A stretch of 51,818 nt of DNA, from the NCBI GenBank assembly GCA_002433485.1, contig DJIF01000131.1, forward strand, positions 1 to 51,818, read 5' to 3'. A model generated the notes under the pieces. It made no database searches. It was not told where the DNA came from and was given only the letters and a program-made list of their open reading frames with translations. The position numbers and the translations under genes are program-made. Numbering within the stretch: the stretch's first letter is position 1; each line of letters starts with the position of its first letter. This stretch comes from Deltaproteobacteria bacterium UBA6601 (lineage in GTDB: Bacteria > Myxococcota_A > UBA796 > UBA9615). Positions 42,472 to 50,692 of this stretch are shown piece after piece.

Positions 42472-43488
42472 ATGAAGTTGTTTCGCTTGATGGCTCGAAG
42501 GGCCTTGCGCATTGGCGCCATCGTCCTGTTGGTCGGTCTCATCTTTGGCTTTGGGCACTTTATGACGCCGCGGGGCCCTGATGCTTTCGCCAGAGTCTTT
42601 GAAGATCTCAGCTCGGTGCTCAGTGCGCCGGGTATGCCCGCCTACATGAACATCGAGGTGGACGAGGGTCGGGTGCAGGAGGTCTATCTGAACGGTAACA
42701 CCCTGCACTACACCCTGAACCGGACTCGCAAGAGCATCGACTCTCTGCTCGATTACTACGAGAATCTGTATCAGAGCCAGCAGCACGATGTGGCTCCGAA
42801 GGCCGCCAGGGAGGCTCTGCTCCGGACCATCAAGGATCCCGCCGATCGGGAGGAGCAGCGGCGCAGGATTGCGGACACGGATCGCCTCCTCAATGATCAC
42901 TTCGTGCGGGTCGCGGGCAGTAACTGGGGCGGCTTTTCGACGCTGGTTACGGGGAAGGAAGGAAAGGCCGACTACAACCTTGATATGGTCGAGCGCTTCA
43001 AGCGTTTCCAGAAGTCGGGAGATGCGACCGAGCTTGGCGACCCCAAGCTGCTGGTTGCCTTCGAAGACCCCAGCCGTGGAGATGTGCAGTACTTCAACGT
43101 GTGGCCGGTAGGAGGCTTTGACTTCAAGAGTGTCCGGCCTAGGGATGGGCAGGACACCCCCGGCTATGACCTGGCCGATGTCCCCCGACCCTCGGGCAGC
43201 CAGCGCATGGTGACCTTTGGGCAGAACCACCTTGGCAGCGATTATCAGATTCTGGTCTACCGGGGTGGTGGCACCGTTGAAGAGCTGGCGGCCCATTTTG
43301 CCACCGCTATGGACGAGGAGGGCTGGGCGATCTCATCGACTCACCTGCGGGCTCATGCTTCGCTGGAAGGGGAGTATCCGTCGTTGCTGTTTACCATGGG
43401 CAAAAGGGAGGCCTACGTTGCTTTTACCGAGCGGGATGGCGAGGCTCTGGTGACCAGCACTGTGATCGTGTTGGGTAGGTCGGGGTGA
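42472..43488 (+). CDS. Membrane-anchored protein in the Tad locus, family not recognised
   Basis: 338 aa. One N-terminal transmembrane helix (IGAIVLLVGLIFGFGHFM, about residues 14-31), then a soluble, probably periplasmic domain. Recognisable features are a charged helical middle (IDSLLDYYENLYQSQQHDV, ADREEQRRRIADTDRLL) and two mixed alpha/beta halves (YFNVWPVGGFDF, YQILVYRGGGTVEELAAHFATAMDEEGW). The last could be a small sensor-like or pilotin-like fold. I do not recognise the family. Its place between TadE and CpaB suggests a structural or assembly role in the pilus. Confidence 0.6.
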   Translation: MKLFRLMARRALRIGAIVLLVGLIFGFGHFMTPRGPDAFARVFEDLSSVLSAPGMPAYMNIEVDEGRVQEVYLNGNTLHYTLNRTRKSIDSLLDYYENLYQSQQHDVAPKAAREALLRTIKDPADREEQRRRIADTDRLLNDHFVRVAGSNWGGFSTLVTGKEGKADYNLDMVERFKRFQKSGDATELGDPKLLVAFEDPSRGDVQYFNVWPVGGFDFKSVRPRDGQDTPGYDLADVPRPSGSQRMVTFGQNHLGSDYQILVYRGGGTVEELAAHFATAMDEEGWAISSTHLRAHASLEGEYPSLLFTMGKREAYVAFTERDGEALVTSTVIVLGRSG

Positions 43489-43658
43489 TTGGTTTGGTGT
43501 TGGAGGAGCTTGTTTTGCTGGTGGCTTGAGGTTCGCCTTTCCTCCATCCAGCCACGAATATGGGGCTTTCATGTAGACTTACGGCGGGCCATTCGCGACT
43601 GCAGCGATAGCTGCCTGGGCTTAGGTCTCGATCAGCCCTTGATGGAGGTGTTCAGGTC

Positions 43659-44468
43659 GTGAATAGGAAGCTTATCCTGCTGCTCTCGGGCATTCTGGCG
43701 CTGCTCGCCGTGTTCTTGATGCAGCTTTACAAGCGCAACCTCGCCAGTGAACTTGGCGTCGCCGGTCAGCGCATTCCGATCTTGGTTGCGCGCGAGGACA
43801 TCGCAGCCGGTACCCAGATCAGCGGGACCCAGCTTAGAGTAAAGGCGTTTCCTGCTAACTACCTGCCGCCACGCTTTATCAAGGAAGATTTCCGCGAGGA
43901 CATCGTCGGCCAGAGCAGCAACGTCAACATCAAGAAGGGCACGCCGGTTCTGACCTCCGATCTGGCGTCTACTCAGGACGAGGTGCGGCTGTCACAGATC
44001 ATTCAGGAGGAGATGCGTGCATTGGCTCTTCCGGTCGATGAAGTGAATGCCTTTGGAGGGCTGCTCAGACCGAAGGACCACGTGGACGTGTTGGGGACCT
44101 TCCAGAAGCCTGGCTCAGGGGCCATTGAGACGGTTACCCTGCTGCAGAATGTCACCGTTTTAGCGGTTGGCAATAGGCTTGGCAGCGGGCGAGAAGCGGC
44201 TTCGGCAAAGGGTCGTCGCGCCTCGCGAACGACTACGGTGACGGTGCTGGTGACCCCTGAGGAAGCCGAGCTGCTGGTTTTTGCCCAGGACCGGGGTGAG
44301 TTCTATCTGACCATGCGCAATGAAGCGGATGTTGACGCTGAGATGACCCTGGCCGGTAAGAACTTTGCCGACATCTTTGAGCCCGCGGTGATTAAGAAAA
44401 TCCAGAAGAAACGCTCCTCTAAGCCCGGGCTGAACATCATCCGCGCGGGCGGAAAACGACGCCGCTGA
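43659..44468 (+). CDS. cpaB: Flp pilus assembly protein CpaB/RcpC (SAF domain)
   Basis: 269 aa. An N-terminal transmembrane helix (LILLLSGILALLAVFLM) is followed by a SAF domain with PILVAREDIAAGTQISGTQLRVKAFP and KKGTPVLTSDL. The CpaB core then shows MRALALPVDEVNAFGGLLRPKDHVDVLGTF, VTLLQNVTVLAVG and VTVLVTPEEAELLVFAQDRGEFYLTMR. CpaB sits in the periplasm beside the secretin. The GTG start follows GGAGG. The preceding 170-bp gap shows a possible inverted repeat and no good promoter. Confidence 0.93.
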   Translation: MNRKLILLLSGILALLAVFLMQLYKRNLASELGVAGQRIPILVAREDIAAGTQISGTQLRVKAFPANYLPPRFIKEDFREDIVGQSSNVNIKKGTPVLTSDLASTQDEVRLSQIIQEEMRALALPVDEVNAFGGLLRPKDHVDVLGTFQKPGSGAIETVTLLQNVTVLAVGNRLGSGREAASAKGRRASRTTTVTVLVTPEEAELLVFAQDRGEFYLTMRNEADVDAEMTLAGKNFADIFEPAVIKKIQKKRSSKPGLNIIRAGGKRRR

Positions 44469-44488
44469 CCCCTACAGGAATGCGCCTA

Positions 44489-45760
44489 ATGGCTCTGCAG
44501 AATAGATTTCAAACAGCCCGTTTGTTCCACCTTGGCCCGGTGTGCTTGCTACTGGTTGGAGTGTTCTTGGCCGCGCTCTTGGCGAGCAGCGTTGCTGAGG
44601 GGCGGGACAGTAAGCCACTCACCTTGCGGGTCGGTGAGGAAAAGGTGATCTGGACCGGGCGGGTGACAGATGTCGCCATCGGTAATGGCGATGTGATCGA
44701 CGTTCAGAAGCATCCACAGGGCCAGCGGATCATCGTGTTTGGGGTCAAGGAGGGCTACTCCAGTCTCACGGTCGGGCGAATGAGCTTTGACGTTAACGTG
44801 GTCGGTGATATCGAGAATCTGCGCCGGGATGTGGCGGCGCTCATTGCTGACATACCTGGCATTGAGGTGGTCCGCATGGGCGACCGGGTAGTGATCGATG
44901 GAATCGTCAAGCGTCGAGATGACCTGACCCGGGTGCAGTCCATTGTTGAGGCCAAGAAGGGGGTGCTTCACTCGCTGGTGCTGCTTGATGAGCGGGACAT
45001 TGTTCGAAAAGCACAGATTCAGCTCAAGTTCCAAGTTCTTGAGGTGAGCCGGACTAAGGACCACAACGTTGGTGTTGACTGGAGCTCAGGTCCGGTCCGG
45101 GTCGTTCTGGATACGGTCAGTTACATTCAGTTTGGACCCGCTGAATTGCAGGCGACCTTTGTGGACCCGAACGATCCGCTTGGCACCGTGCGCCGTCCCG
45201 ACGACCTCCTCAAGCTGCAATCCACCGCAGACATCCGTCGGATCCTCGACCAGGACTTCTTCACCACCATTACGGGAGAGGAGGTCACTTTTATGCGCGG
45301 TAAGGAGTTGATCTTCTCAGCGTCTAACAATGTTGACGTTCGGTTCATGGTCAAGGAGGTGGGGCTGAAGGTAGTTGCCTTGCCGGTAATTGATGATGAC
45401 GGGGACATCGACCTGCAGATCGAGATTGAGTTCAGCACCGTCGGTGAGCGAGAGTTTGGCGGCGCGATTCCGGCGCTTAATACCCAGAAGCATAAAGCTC
45501 ATGTGCAGTTGCGCGAGGGTCAGAGTTTTGCGCTCTCCGGCTTCTTCCGTCGGGAAAAGGGCAATACCGTTACCGGGCTTCCCGGCTTGAAGGACATTCC
45601 GGGCTTAGGTGTGCTGTTTGGCTCAAGGGCCTGGCAGAAAGGGGAGACCGACGGGATCATCGTGTTGACGCCGGTGCTGTTGGACCCGGATCGACGTGGA
45701 ATGCGCAAGACCATCAAAGAGACTCTCGACATCTACGACGCGGCTGACGTTAAGTGGTGA
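44489..45760 (+). CDS. cpaC: Secretin CpaC/RcpA, outer-membrane pore of the Tad system
   Basis: About 423 aa. A signal peptide (LLLVGVFLAALLASSVAEG) precedes the pilus N-domain (LTLRVGEEKVIWTGRVTDVAIGN), a BON-type segment (PGIEVVRMGDRVVIDGIV) and the secretin core. The core shows LKFQVLEVSRTKDHNVGVDW, HVQLREGQSFALSGFFRREKG, and GLPGLKDIPGLGVLFGS with ELIVLTP-like IIVLTPVLLDP near the end. I prefer ATG 44489 (AGGA nine bases upstream); ATG 44480 would abut that site. It lacks a pilotin-binding tail. Confidence 0.92.
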   Translation: MALQNRFQTARLFHLGPVCLLLVGVFLAALLASSVAEGRDSKPLTLRVGEEKVIWTGRVTDVAIGNGDVIDVQKHPQGQRIIVFGVKEGYSSLTVGRMSFDVNVVGDIENLRRDVAALIADIPGIEVVRMGDRVVIDGIVKRRDDLTRVQSIVEAKKGVLHSLVLLDERDIVRKAQIQLKFQVLEVSRTKDHNVGVDWSSGPVRVVLDTVSYIQFGPAELQATFVDPNDPLGTVRRPDDLLKLQSTADIRRILDQDFFTTITGEEVTFMRGKELIFSASNNVDVRFMVKEVGLKVVALPVIDDDGDIDLQIEIEFSTVGEREFGGAIPALNTQKHKAHVQLREGQSFALSGFFRREKGNTVTGLPGLKDIPGLGVLFGSRAWQKGETDGIIVLTPVLLDPDRRGMRKTIKETLDIYDAADVKW

Positions 45761-45775
45761 GAGCCGGAGGCTTGC

Positions 45776-47512
45776 GTGATTCGCATCGTCTACGTTGATC
45801 CTGAGAGCCAGCGAGAGGTCGTTGCCGACCTTGAGGGCGAGCGCATTCGTATTGGGCGTGAGGGCGGCAATGAGCTGGTGCTGCCGTATATGGAAGTGTC
45901 GCGCTTCCATGCAGAGGTATCCGGTAGCGAGCAGGGGGTCGTGCTAACCGATCGTTCGACCAACGGAACTTTCGTTAACGGGCAGCGAGTGTTTGGCAAG
46001 CAATTGCTGCAACTTGGCGATCAGGTGACCATCGGCAACTGCGTGCTGCATGTTTACACCGAGGCTCAGGTGCGGCAGATCCAGGCCGGTCAGGCAGCCC
46101 AAGCGGCAGCAGTTCCTTATGCCCCAGAGGTCTACCAGCAGCCAGGCTACAGTGCCGAGGCTGCTGCAGCCACCGGAGCAATGGGCGCGATTTCAGACAG
46201 CCCGGCAGGACCGGCGGTTCTTGAGCCAACCGCAAGCGCGCGTGGAGGTGTGGCTCCTGTTGACCTGAAGCGCCGCGTTCATCGCAGGCTTCTGCAGTAC
46301 ATGGACCTCAAGAGCATGGACATGAACAAGGTCGGGGAAGGGGAGCTGCGTAAGCGGGCGCGGGACCTCTTGATCGATATCATCTCTGAGCTTGAGAACG
46401 ACATATCACCGGATGTGGATCGGGACCTGCTGGTCAAAGAGGTCCTTGATGAGGCACTGGGCCTGGGGCCGCTGGAAGATCTGCTGGATGATGACAGCGT
46501 TACTGAGATCATGGTGGTCAGTAAGGACCAGATCTATGTGGAGCGGGATGGGCGGATTGAGTTTACCGGCTGCACGTTCACTGCCCATGAGGCAGTGTTG
46601 GCGGTGATCGAGCGGATCATCACTCCCCTAGGTCGCCGTATTGATGAGAGCAGCCCGCTGGTGGACGCTCGCCTCAAGGACGGCTCGCGGGTCAACGCGA
46701 TCATTCCGCCGCTGGCCATCAAGGGCCCTTGTATTACCATTCGTAAGTTCGGCAAGAAGTCCCTCACGATGCAAGACCTGGTTGGCTGGGGATCAGTGAC
46801 TGAGCAGATTGCTGGCTTCTTGGAAAAGTGCGTGCTCGGCCGCAAGAACATCATCATCAGCGGCGGTACGGGCTCGGGAAAGACGACTCTGCTCAATTGC
46901 CTGTCGTCCTTTATTCCTTCTGATGAGCGCATTGTGACCATTGAAGATGCCGCCGAACTGAGGCTGCCTCAGGAGCACGTGGTGTCCCTTGAGACCAAGC
47001 CCGCCAACCTCGAGGGTAAAGGGGCCTACTCCATCCGTGAGCTGGTCAAGAATTCTTTGCGCATGCGCCCTGACCGGATCGTCGTGGGAGAGTGCCGAGG
47101 TGGTGAAGCTCTCGACATGCTGCAGGCCATGAATACTGGTCACGATGGTAGCTTGACGACTGGCCACGCCAACTCACCCACGGACATGATCTCAAGGCTT
47201 GAGACCATGGTGCTGATGGCAGGAATGGATCTCCCGGTGCGGGCTATCCGCGATCAGATCTGTGCTGCGGTGGACGTCATTGTTCAGCAGACTCGCTTCT
47301 CTGACGGTACTCGGCGGGTGGTCAACGTCACAGAGGTGGTAGGCCTTGAAGATGATGGACGGATTCACCTTGAAGACATCTTTCGTTTCCAGCAGCGCGG
47401 GGTGGATGAGGGCGGAAGGATCCAGGGCGAAGTGCTGCTCACCGGATACATCCCCACCTTCATCCCGGACCTCATCAATTCCGGCATCGTTAAGGACGGG
47501 AGCTTTCTGTGA
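45776..47512 (+). CDS. cpaF: FHA-domain-fused CpaF/TadA secretion ATPase
   Basis: 578 aa. Residues about 1-95 form an FHA domain with all phosphothreonine-site residues: RIGREGGNEL, SRFHAEV and STNGTFVNG. A Gln/Ala-rich linker (about 100-165) leads to a CpaF/VirB11 ATPase with its own helical N-domain. The ATPase shows Walker A GGTGSGKT near 361, Asp-box TIEDAAELRLPQ, Walker B-like IVVGECRGGEALDMLQAMNTGHDGS and TTGHANSP. It powers pilus assembly in the cytoplasm at TadB/TadC. The FHA fusion suggests control by Ser/Thr phosphorylation; two Hanks kinases are encoded 15-20 kb upstream. The GTG start follows the secretin stop by 15 bp. Confidence 0.93.
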   Translation: MIRIVYVDPESQREVVADLEGERIRIGREGGNELVLPYMEVSRFHAEVSGSEQGVVLTDRSTNGTFVNGQRVFGKQLLQLGDQVTIGNCVLHVYTEAQVRQIQAGQAAQAAAVPYAPEVYQQPGYSAEAAAATGAMGAISDSPAGPAVLEPTASARGGVAPVDLKRRVHRRLLQYMDLKSMDMNKVGEGELRKRARDLLIDIISELENDISPDVDRDLLVKEVLDEALGLGPLEDLLDDDSVTEIMVVSKDQIYVERDGRIEFTGCTFTAHEAVLAVIERIITPLGRRIDESSPLVDARLKDGSRVNAIIPPLAIKGPCITIRKFGKKSLTMQDLVGWGSVTEQIAGFLEKCVLGRKNIIISGGTGSGKTTLLNCLSSFIPSDERIVTIEDAAELRLPQEHVVSLETKPANLEGKGAYSIRELVKNSLRMRPDRIVVGECRGGEALDMLQAMNTGHDGSLTTGHANSPTDMISRLETMVLMAGMDLPVRAIRDQICAAVDVIVQQTRFSDGTRRVVNVTEVVGLEDDGRIHLEDIFRFQQRGVDEGGRIQGEVLLTGYIPTFIPDLINSGIVKDGSFL

Positions 47513-48369
47513 CCTGGGGGAGCATCGTCCTGGCGCTGTTTACTCTGGCGATCGCGGCGATCGTGTTTTTGCTGTCTTGGCTCAACGGGCCGATGGCGAT
47601 CAAGGGCTTCAAGCGCTTCGAGCGGCGCTATCTGGAGCGACTCAATGCGGCCTTGGATGCCATTTTCTCGCGAGTGGATCCCAAGCAGTTCTTCTACATT
47701 CACATGGCGTTCAGCGCGTTCATTTTCTTGTTCTTTACTTCGACAATCGGTGTGCTCAACGCGTTTCTCGCCGTCATCCTGGTGGGGATGTTTCCCTGGC
47801 TTCTGCTGGCCCGTCGGCAACGCTTCCGCCGGGCGGCCATGGAGGAGATGCTGCCCGACGCATTGATCTCTATGGGCAATTCCCTGCGGGCTGGTCTCAC
47901 TCTCCCGCAGTCCATTGCCATTCTGGTGGAGAACACAGATGCACCGGTAAATGAAGAGTTCGGTCTGTTGCTCAAAGAGCATAAGCTCGGTCTGACCCTG
48001 GATGAGGCGATGAACAACATGAGCGAGCGGGTTCAGTCGAAGAACCTGGATCTGGTCGTCACGTCCATCCAGGTGGCGAGGGGGACAGGCGGCAATCTCC
48101 CTGAGGTCTTCGAGGATACCGCCCATGCGATCCGCGAGATCACTCGGCTTGAGGCCAAGATCTCTACCATGACAGCGCAGGGCAAGATGCAGGCGATCGT
48201 CTTGGGGGGGCTCCCAGTCTTCATCGCAGGGGCGATCTATCAGGTGGACCCGGCGATGATCTCACCGCTTTGGGAGGACCCCTACGGCTGGATTATTCTG
48301 TTCTTCATTGCCATCTTTATGATCGTCGGCATCTTCATGATCCGAAAGATCGTCACTGTGGATGTGTGA
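47509..48369 (+). CDS. tadB: Tad inner-membrane platform protein TadB (T2SSF family)
   Basis: 286 aa. N-terminal helices (LALFTLAIAAIVFLLSWL, FIFLFFTSTIGVLNAFLAVILVGMFPWLLLA in two parts) frame a cytoplasmic segment. The T2SSF domain shows MLPDALISMGNSLRAGLTLPQSI, LLLKEHKLGLTLDEAMNNM and VARGTGGNLPEVFEDTAHAIRE. C-terminal helices include GWIILFFIAIFMIVGIFMIR. GTG start overlaps the ATPase TGA, and its stop overlaps the tadC ATG. Confidence 0.92.
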   Translation: MTWGSIVLALFTLAIAAIVFLLSWLNGPMAIKGFKRFERRYLERLNAALDAIFSRVDPKQFFYIHMAFSAFIFLFFTSTIGVLNAFLAVILVGMFPWLLLARRQRFRRAAMEEMLPDALISMGNSLRAGLTLPQSIAILVENTDAPVNEEFGLLLKEHKLGLTLDEAMNNMSERVQSKNLDLVVTSIQVARGTGGNLPEVFEDTAHAIREITRLEAKISTMTAQGKMQAIVLGGLPVFIAGAIYQVDPAMISPLWEDPYGWIILFFIAIFMIVGIFMIRKIVTVDV

Positions 48370-49283
48370 TGGCAGGCAGCACAATCGTAGTTTTGTTTTC
48401 TACCTTGCTGCTGATGGCCGCAGCCTTGCTGTTTGGCGTCGGCTTCATACCCAATGAAAGTTACCGCGGCCCGGTTCCCGAGCGCGGCTATCTGCTCAAC
48501 AAAAGAACCAAGCTCATGGAGGCTTCGCCCGCGTATCGGGTGCTCAATAAGATCTTGATGATCTTTGCTTATTGGTTTGAGAAGTTGCCGATACCTGGCG
48601 TGCGACGCATGTTGGGGACGCGCCTTGGCAGGGCAGGGCACCTGGGTGGCTTCACCTCGGACGAGTACCTGGCTTTCTGTGTTGTCTCTGCGCTGGCGTT
48701 CTTTTCACTTGGCTTCTTCTTCTTCAATTCGGTGACCGGTGAGCCGAGGCTTCCCCTGTGTTTCATGGCCGGAATGTTCGGTTGCTATTTCCCGATCATG
48801 TACCTTGAAGAGCAGGTAATGGATCGCTTGACAACAATCAATCGAGACCTGCCCTATATGCTCGATGTGCTCGCTCTCTCGGTGGGCGCGGGGCTCGATT
48901 TTAACTCCAGCATTGAGCGCATTGTTTCCAAAGACTCCACGCACAGCCCGCTCATTGAGGAACTTCGTTACGTGCTGCAGGAAGTTCGCATGGGTTCGAC
49001 CCGAAAAGAGGCTTTGTTGAGTCTTAAGGAAAGGGTCCCCTCGGACTACGTAAATGGTCTGGTTGCATCGGTGGTGCAGGCCGAGCAGATGGGAACGCCT
49101 CTGACCAACATCCTCAAGGTGCAGGCCAAGGCGATTCGAATGAAGCGCTCTCAGCGCGCCGAAAAGCTCGCCGGCGAGGCGCCGGTGAAGATGATCATGC
49201 CGCTGCTGTTTATCGTTGGGGCAATTCTCCTCACCTTATTTGGAGCCATCATCATCCGCGCCGCGCGGGGTGAACTCTTCTAG
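48369..49283 (+). CDS. tadC: Tad inner-membrane platform protein TadC (T2SSF family)
   Basis: About 304 aa. Hydrophobic helices at both ends, for example VLFSTLLLMAAALLFGVGF and MPLLFIVGAILLTLFGAIII. The T2SSF domain shows LPYMLDVLALSVGAGLDFNSSIERIV, LRYVLQEVRMGSTRKEALLSLKERV and VVQAEQMGTPLTNILKVQAKAIR, then RSQRAEKLAGEAPVKMIMP, a TadC hallmark. It pairs with TadB to form the platform on which CpaF acts. The longer upstream frame overlaps tadB and is not used. Confidence 0.92.
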   Translation: MAGSTIVVLFSTLLLMAAALLFGVGFIPNESYRGPVPERGYLLNKRTKLMEASPAYRVLNKILMIFAYWFEKLPIPGVRRMLGTRLGRAGHLGGFTSDEYLAFCVVSALAFFSLGFFFFNSVTGEPRLPLCFMAGMFGCYFPIMYLEEQVMDRLTTINRDLPYMLDVLALSVGAGLDFNSSIERIVSKDSTHSPLIEELRYVLQEVRMGSTRKEALLSLKERVPSDYVNGLVASVVQAEQMGTPLTNILKVQAKAIRMKRSQRAEKLAGEAPVKMIMPLLFIVGAILLTLFGAIIIRAARGELF

Positions 49284-49295
49284 AATCTAGGACTC

Positions 49296-50690
49296 ATGGC
49301 AGGACGCGTTCAGATTGAGATTCTTGCGGGACCAAAGGTCGGAGAGACCTTTGAGTTCGACACCGAGGTGGTGGAGATGGGGCGGTCCAGCCAGTGTCAG
49401 CTGCAGATTCCCAGCCCTCATGTCTCGCGCAAGCAGTGCGAGCTCTCCTGGCAGGGAGACCAGTTGATTCTTGAGAATCTGGGGTCGGTTAATCACACCT
49501 ATCTGAACGATCGGCCGATCGATCGGTCTTATGTGCAGGACGGTGATCTGGTTACCTTTTGCGACATTGCTCTGCGCATTCGCTTGCAGCAGCAGGTTGC
49601 GGTGGCGCCCGATATGAGTGGCTTGGAGGGTGCGACGCAAATTGTTGCGCAGCCACCCTACCCTCAAGCTCCTCCCGTTCCGCCTCAGCCGCAGTATCAG
49701 CCGCCGCCGGTGCCCCAGCCTCCTCCGGCTCTTCCGTCCAGCGCTCGTGACACCTATCCCCCCGGTCACCAGCCTTTTGCGCACAATACCGGGGACCTTC
49801 CCGGTCTGCGTGCTCCGATGCCGGGCTTTGCTTCCAGTCAGGCGCACACCCCTCACATTCCGTCTCAGCCTCAGGTGCAGAATTGGGCGCCGACGCCGCC
49901 GCCGGTGCCGCAGTCGAGACAGCCGGTTGCTCATCACGGCGGAGTGATGCCGCCAGAGAGCTATGTCCAGCGTCCTCCTGGCATGCCCGGAATGCCGCCC
50001 CGAGGGGGTACTGTGCAGCCGGGAGCGGTGCGACAGAAGGGCGGGCGGAGGCGCCGCGGTGCCAAAACCGCTCAGGTCGATCGGGCCCAGTTGGTCCGTC
50101 GGCTTGCGATGGTCTCTGGGCTTGTGCTGGTGCTGTTGTTGGTCGTCGTAGGACTGGGGACGCGTCTGGCAGACAAGCAGTCTGCTACCCCCAAGGCCGC
50201 AAGCGGATCAGAGGGTAGCGCCAGCGCCGATGAACCCGCCCAGGAGCAGCAGCAGGAGCAGTTGAGCAGGGATGGGCGTACCGACGAAGAGATCGTCCTG
50301 CAGGCTCAGGAGGATTATCGGCGCGGTCAGGTCTACTTCCGTGAGGCGGCTATTGGCGATGAGAACTTGTGGGAGTCGATTCGGTTTTATAAACGGGCAA
50401 AGGCTGAGCTGGCGCTACTTGATGCGGGCGTCTTGCCGCCTTTTGCCCGCGAAATTGACCCCCGCATTGAACGCGCGACCGCACAGCTGGATCAGGAGTT
50501 TAAGCGGATCAAGCTTAGCTTCGTTGGTTACTACGGTAGTGCTGATTGGCGCCGAGCTGATCAGGAATTGGACCTTTTGATGCGCTTGATACCGGACCCT
50601 GAAGATCGGCGCTATGCCTGGGCAAAGAAGAACAAAGCCAAGGTGAAGCAGCGGCTGCGCAGCATGCCCAAGAAGAAGGGCCCCTTGTAG
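49296..50690 (+). CDS. FHA-domain / proline-rich / transmembrane protein of the Tad locus
   Basis: 464 aa. The N-terminal FHA domain (about 1-100) shows GRSSQCQLQI and SPHVSRKQCELSW, but the usual S-x-NG-T is SVNHTYLN, so phosphothreonine binding may be weakened. Residues about 105-255 are Pro/Gln-rich, followed by a basic patch and a transmembrane helix near 268-290 (AMVSGLVLVLLLVVVGLG). The C-terminal ~160 residues are helical and charged (QAQEDYRRGQVYFREAAIGDE, SVGYYGSADWRRADQELDLL-like). It sits between TadC and a second CpaF ATPase. A link between phospho-signalling and pilus assembly is inferred, not shown. Confidence 0.72.
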   Translation: MAGRVQIEILAGPKVGETFEFDTEVVEMGRSSQCQLQIPSPHVSRKQCELSWQGDQLILENLGSVNHTYLNDRPIDRSYVQDGDLVTFCDIALRIRLQQQVAVAPDMSGLEGATQIVAQPPYPQAPPVPPQPQYQPPPVPQPPPALPSSARDTYPPGHQPFAHNTGDLPGLRAPMPGFASSQAHTPHIPSQPQVQNWAPTPPPVPQSRQPVAHHGGVMPPESYVQRPPGMPGMPPRGGTVQPGAVRQKGGRRRRGAKTAQVDRAQLVRRLAMVSGLVLVLLLVVVGLGTRLADKQSATPKAASGSEGSASADEPAQEQQQEQLSRDGRTDEEIVLQAQEDYRRGQVYFREAAIGDENLWESIRFYKRAKAELALLDAGVLPPFAREIDPRIERATAQLDQEFKRIKLSFVGYYGSADWRRADQELDLLMRLIPDPEDRRYAWAKKNKAKVKQRLRSMPKKKGPL

Positions 50691-50692
50691 AA

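Noticed and set aside
43501..43546. Inverted repeat TGGAGGA...TCCTCCA before cpaB, considered as a terminator
   Set aside because: The loop is about 32 nt and there is no U-run; it could be chance.
43574..43579. TAGACT considered as a -10 for a cpaB promoter
   Set aside because: No acceptable -35 hexamer at 16-19 bp upstream.
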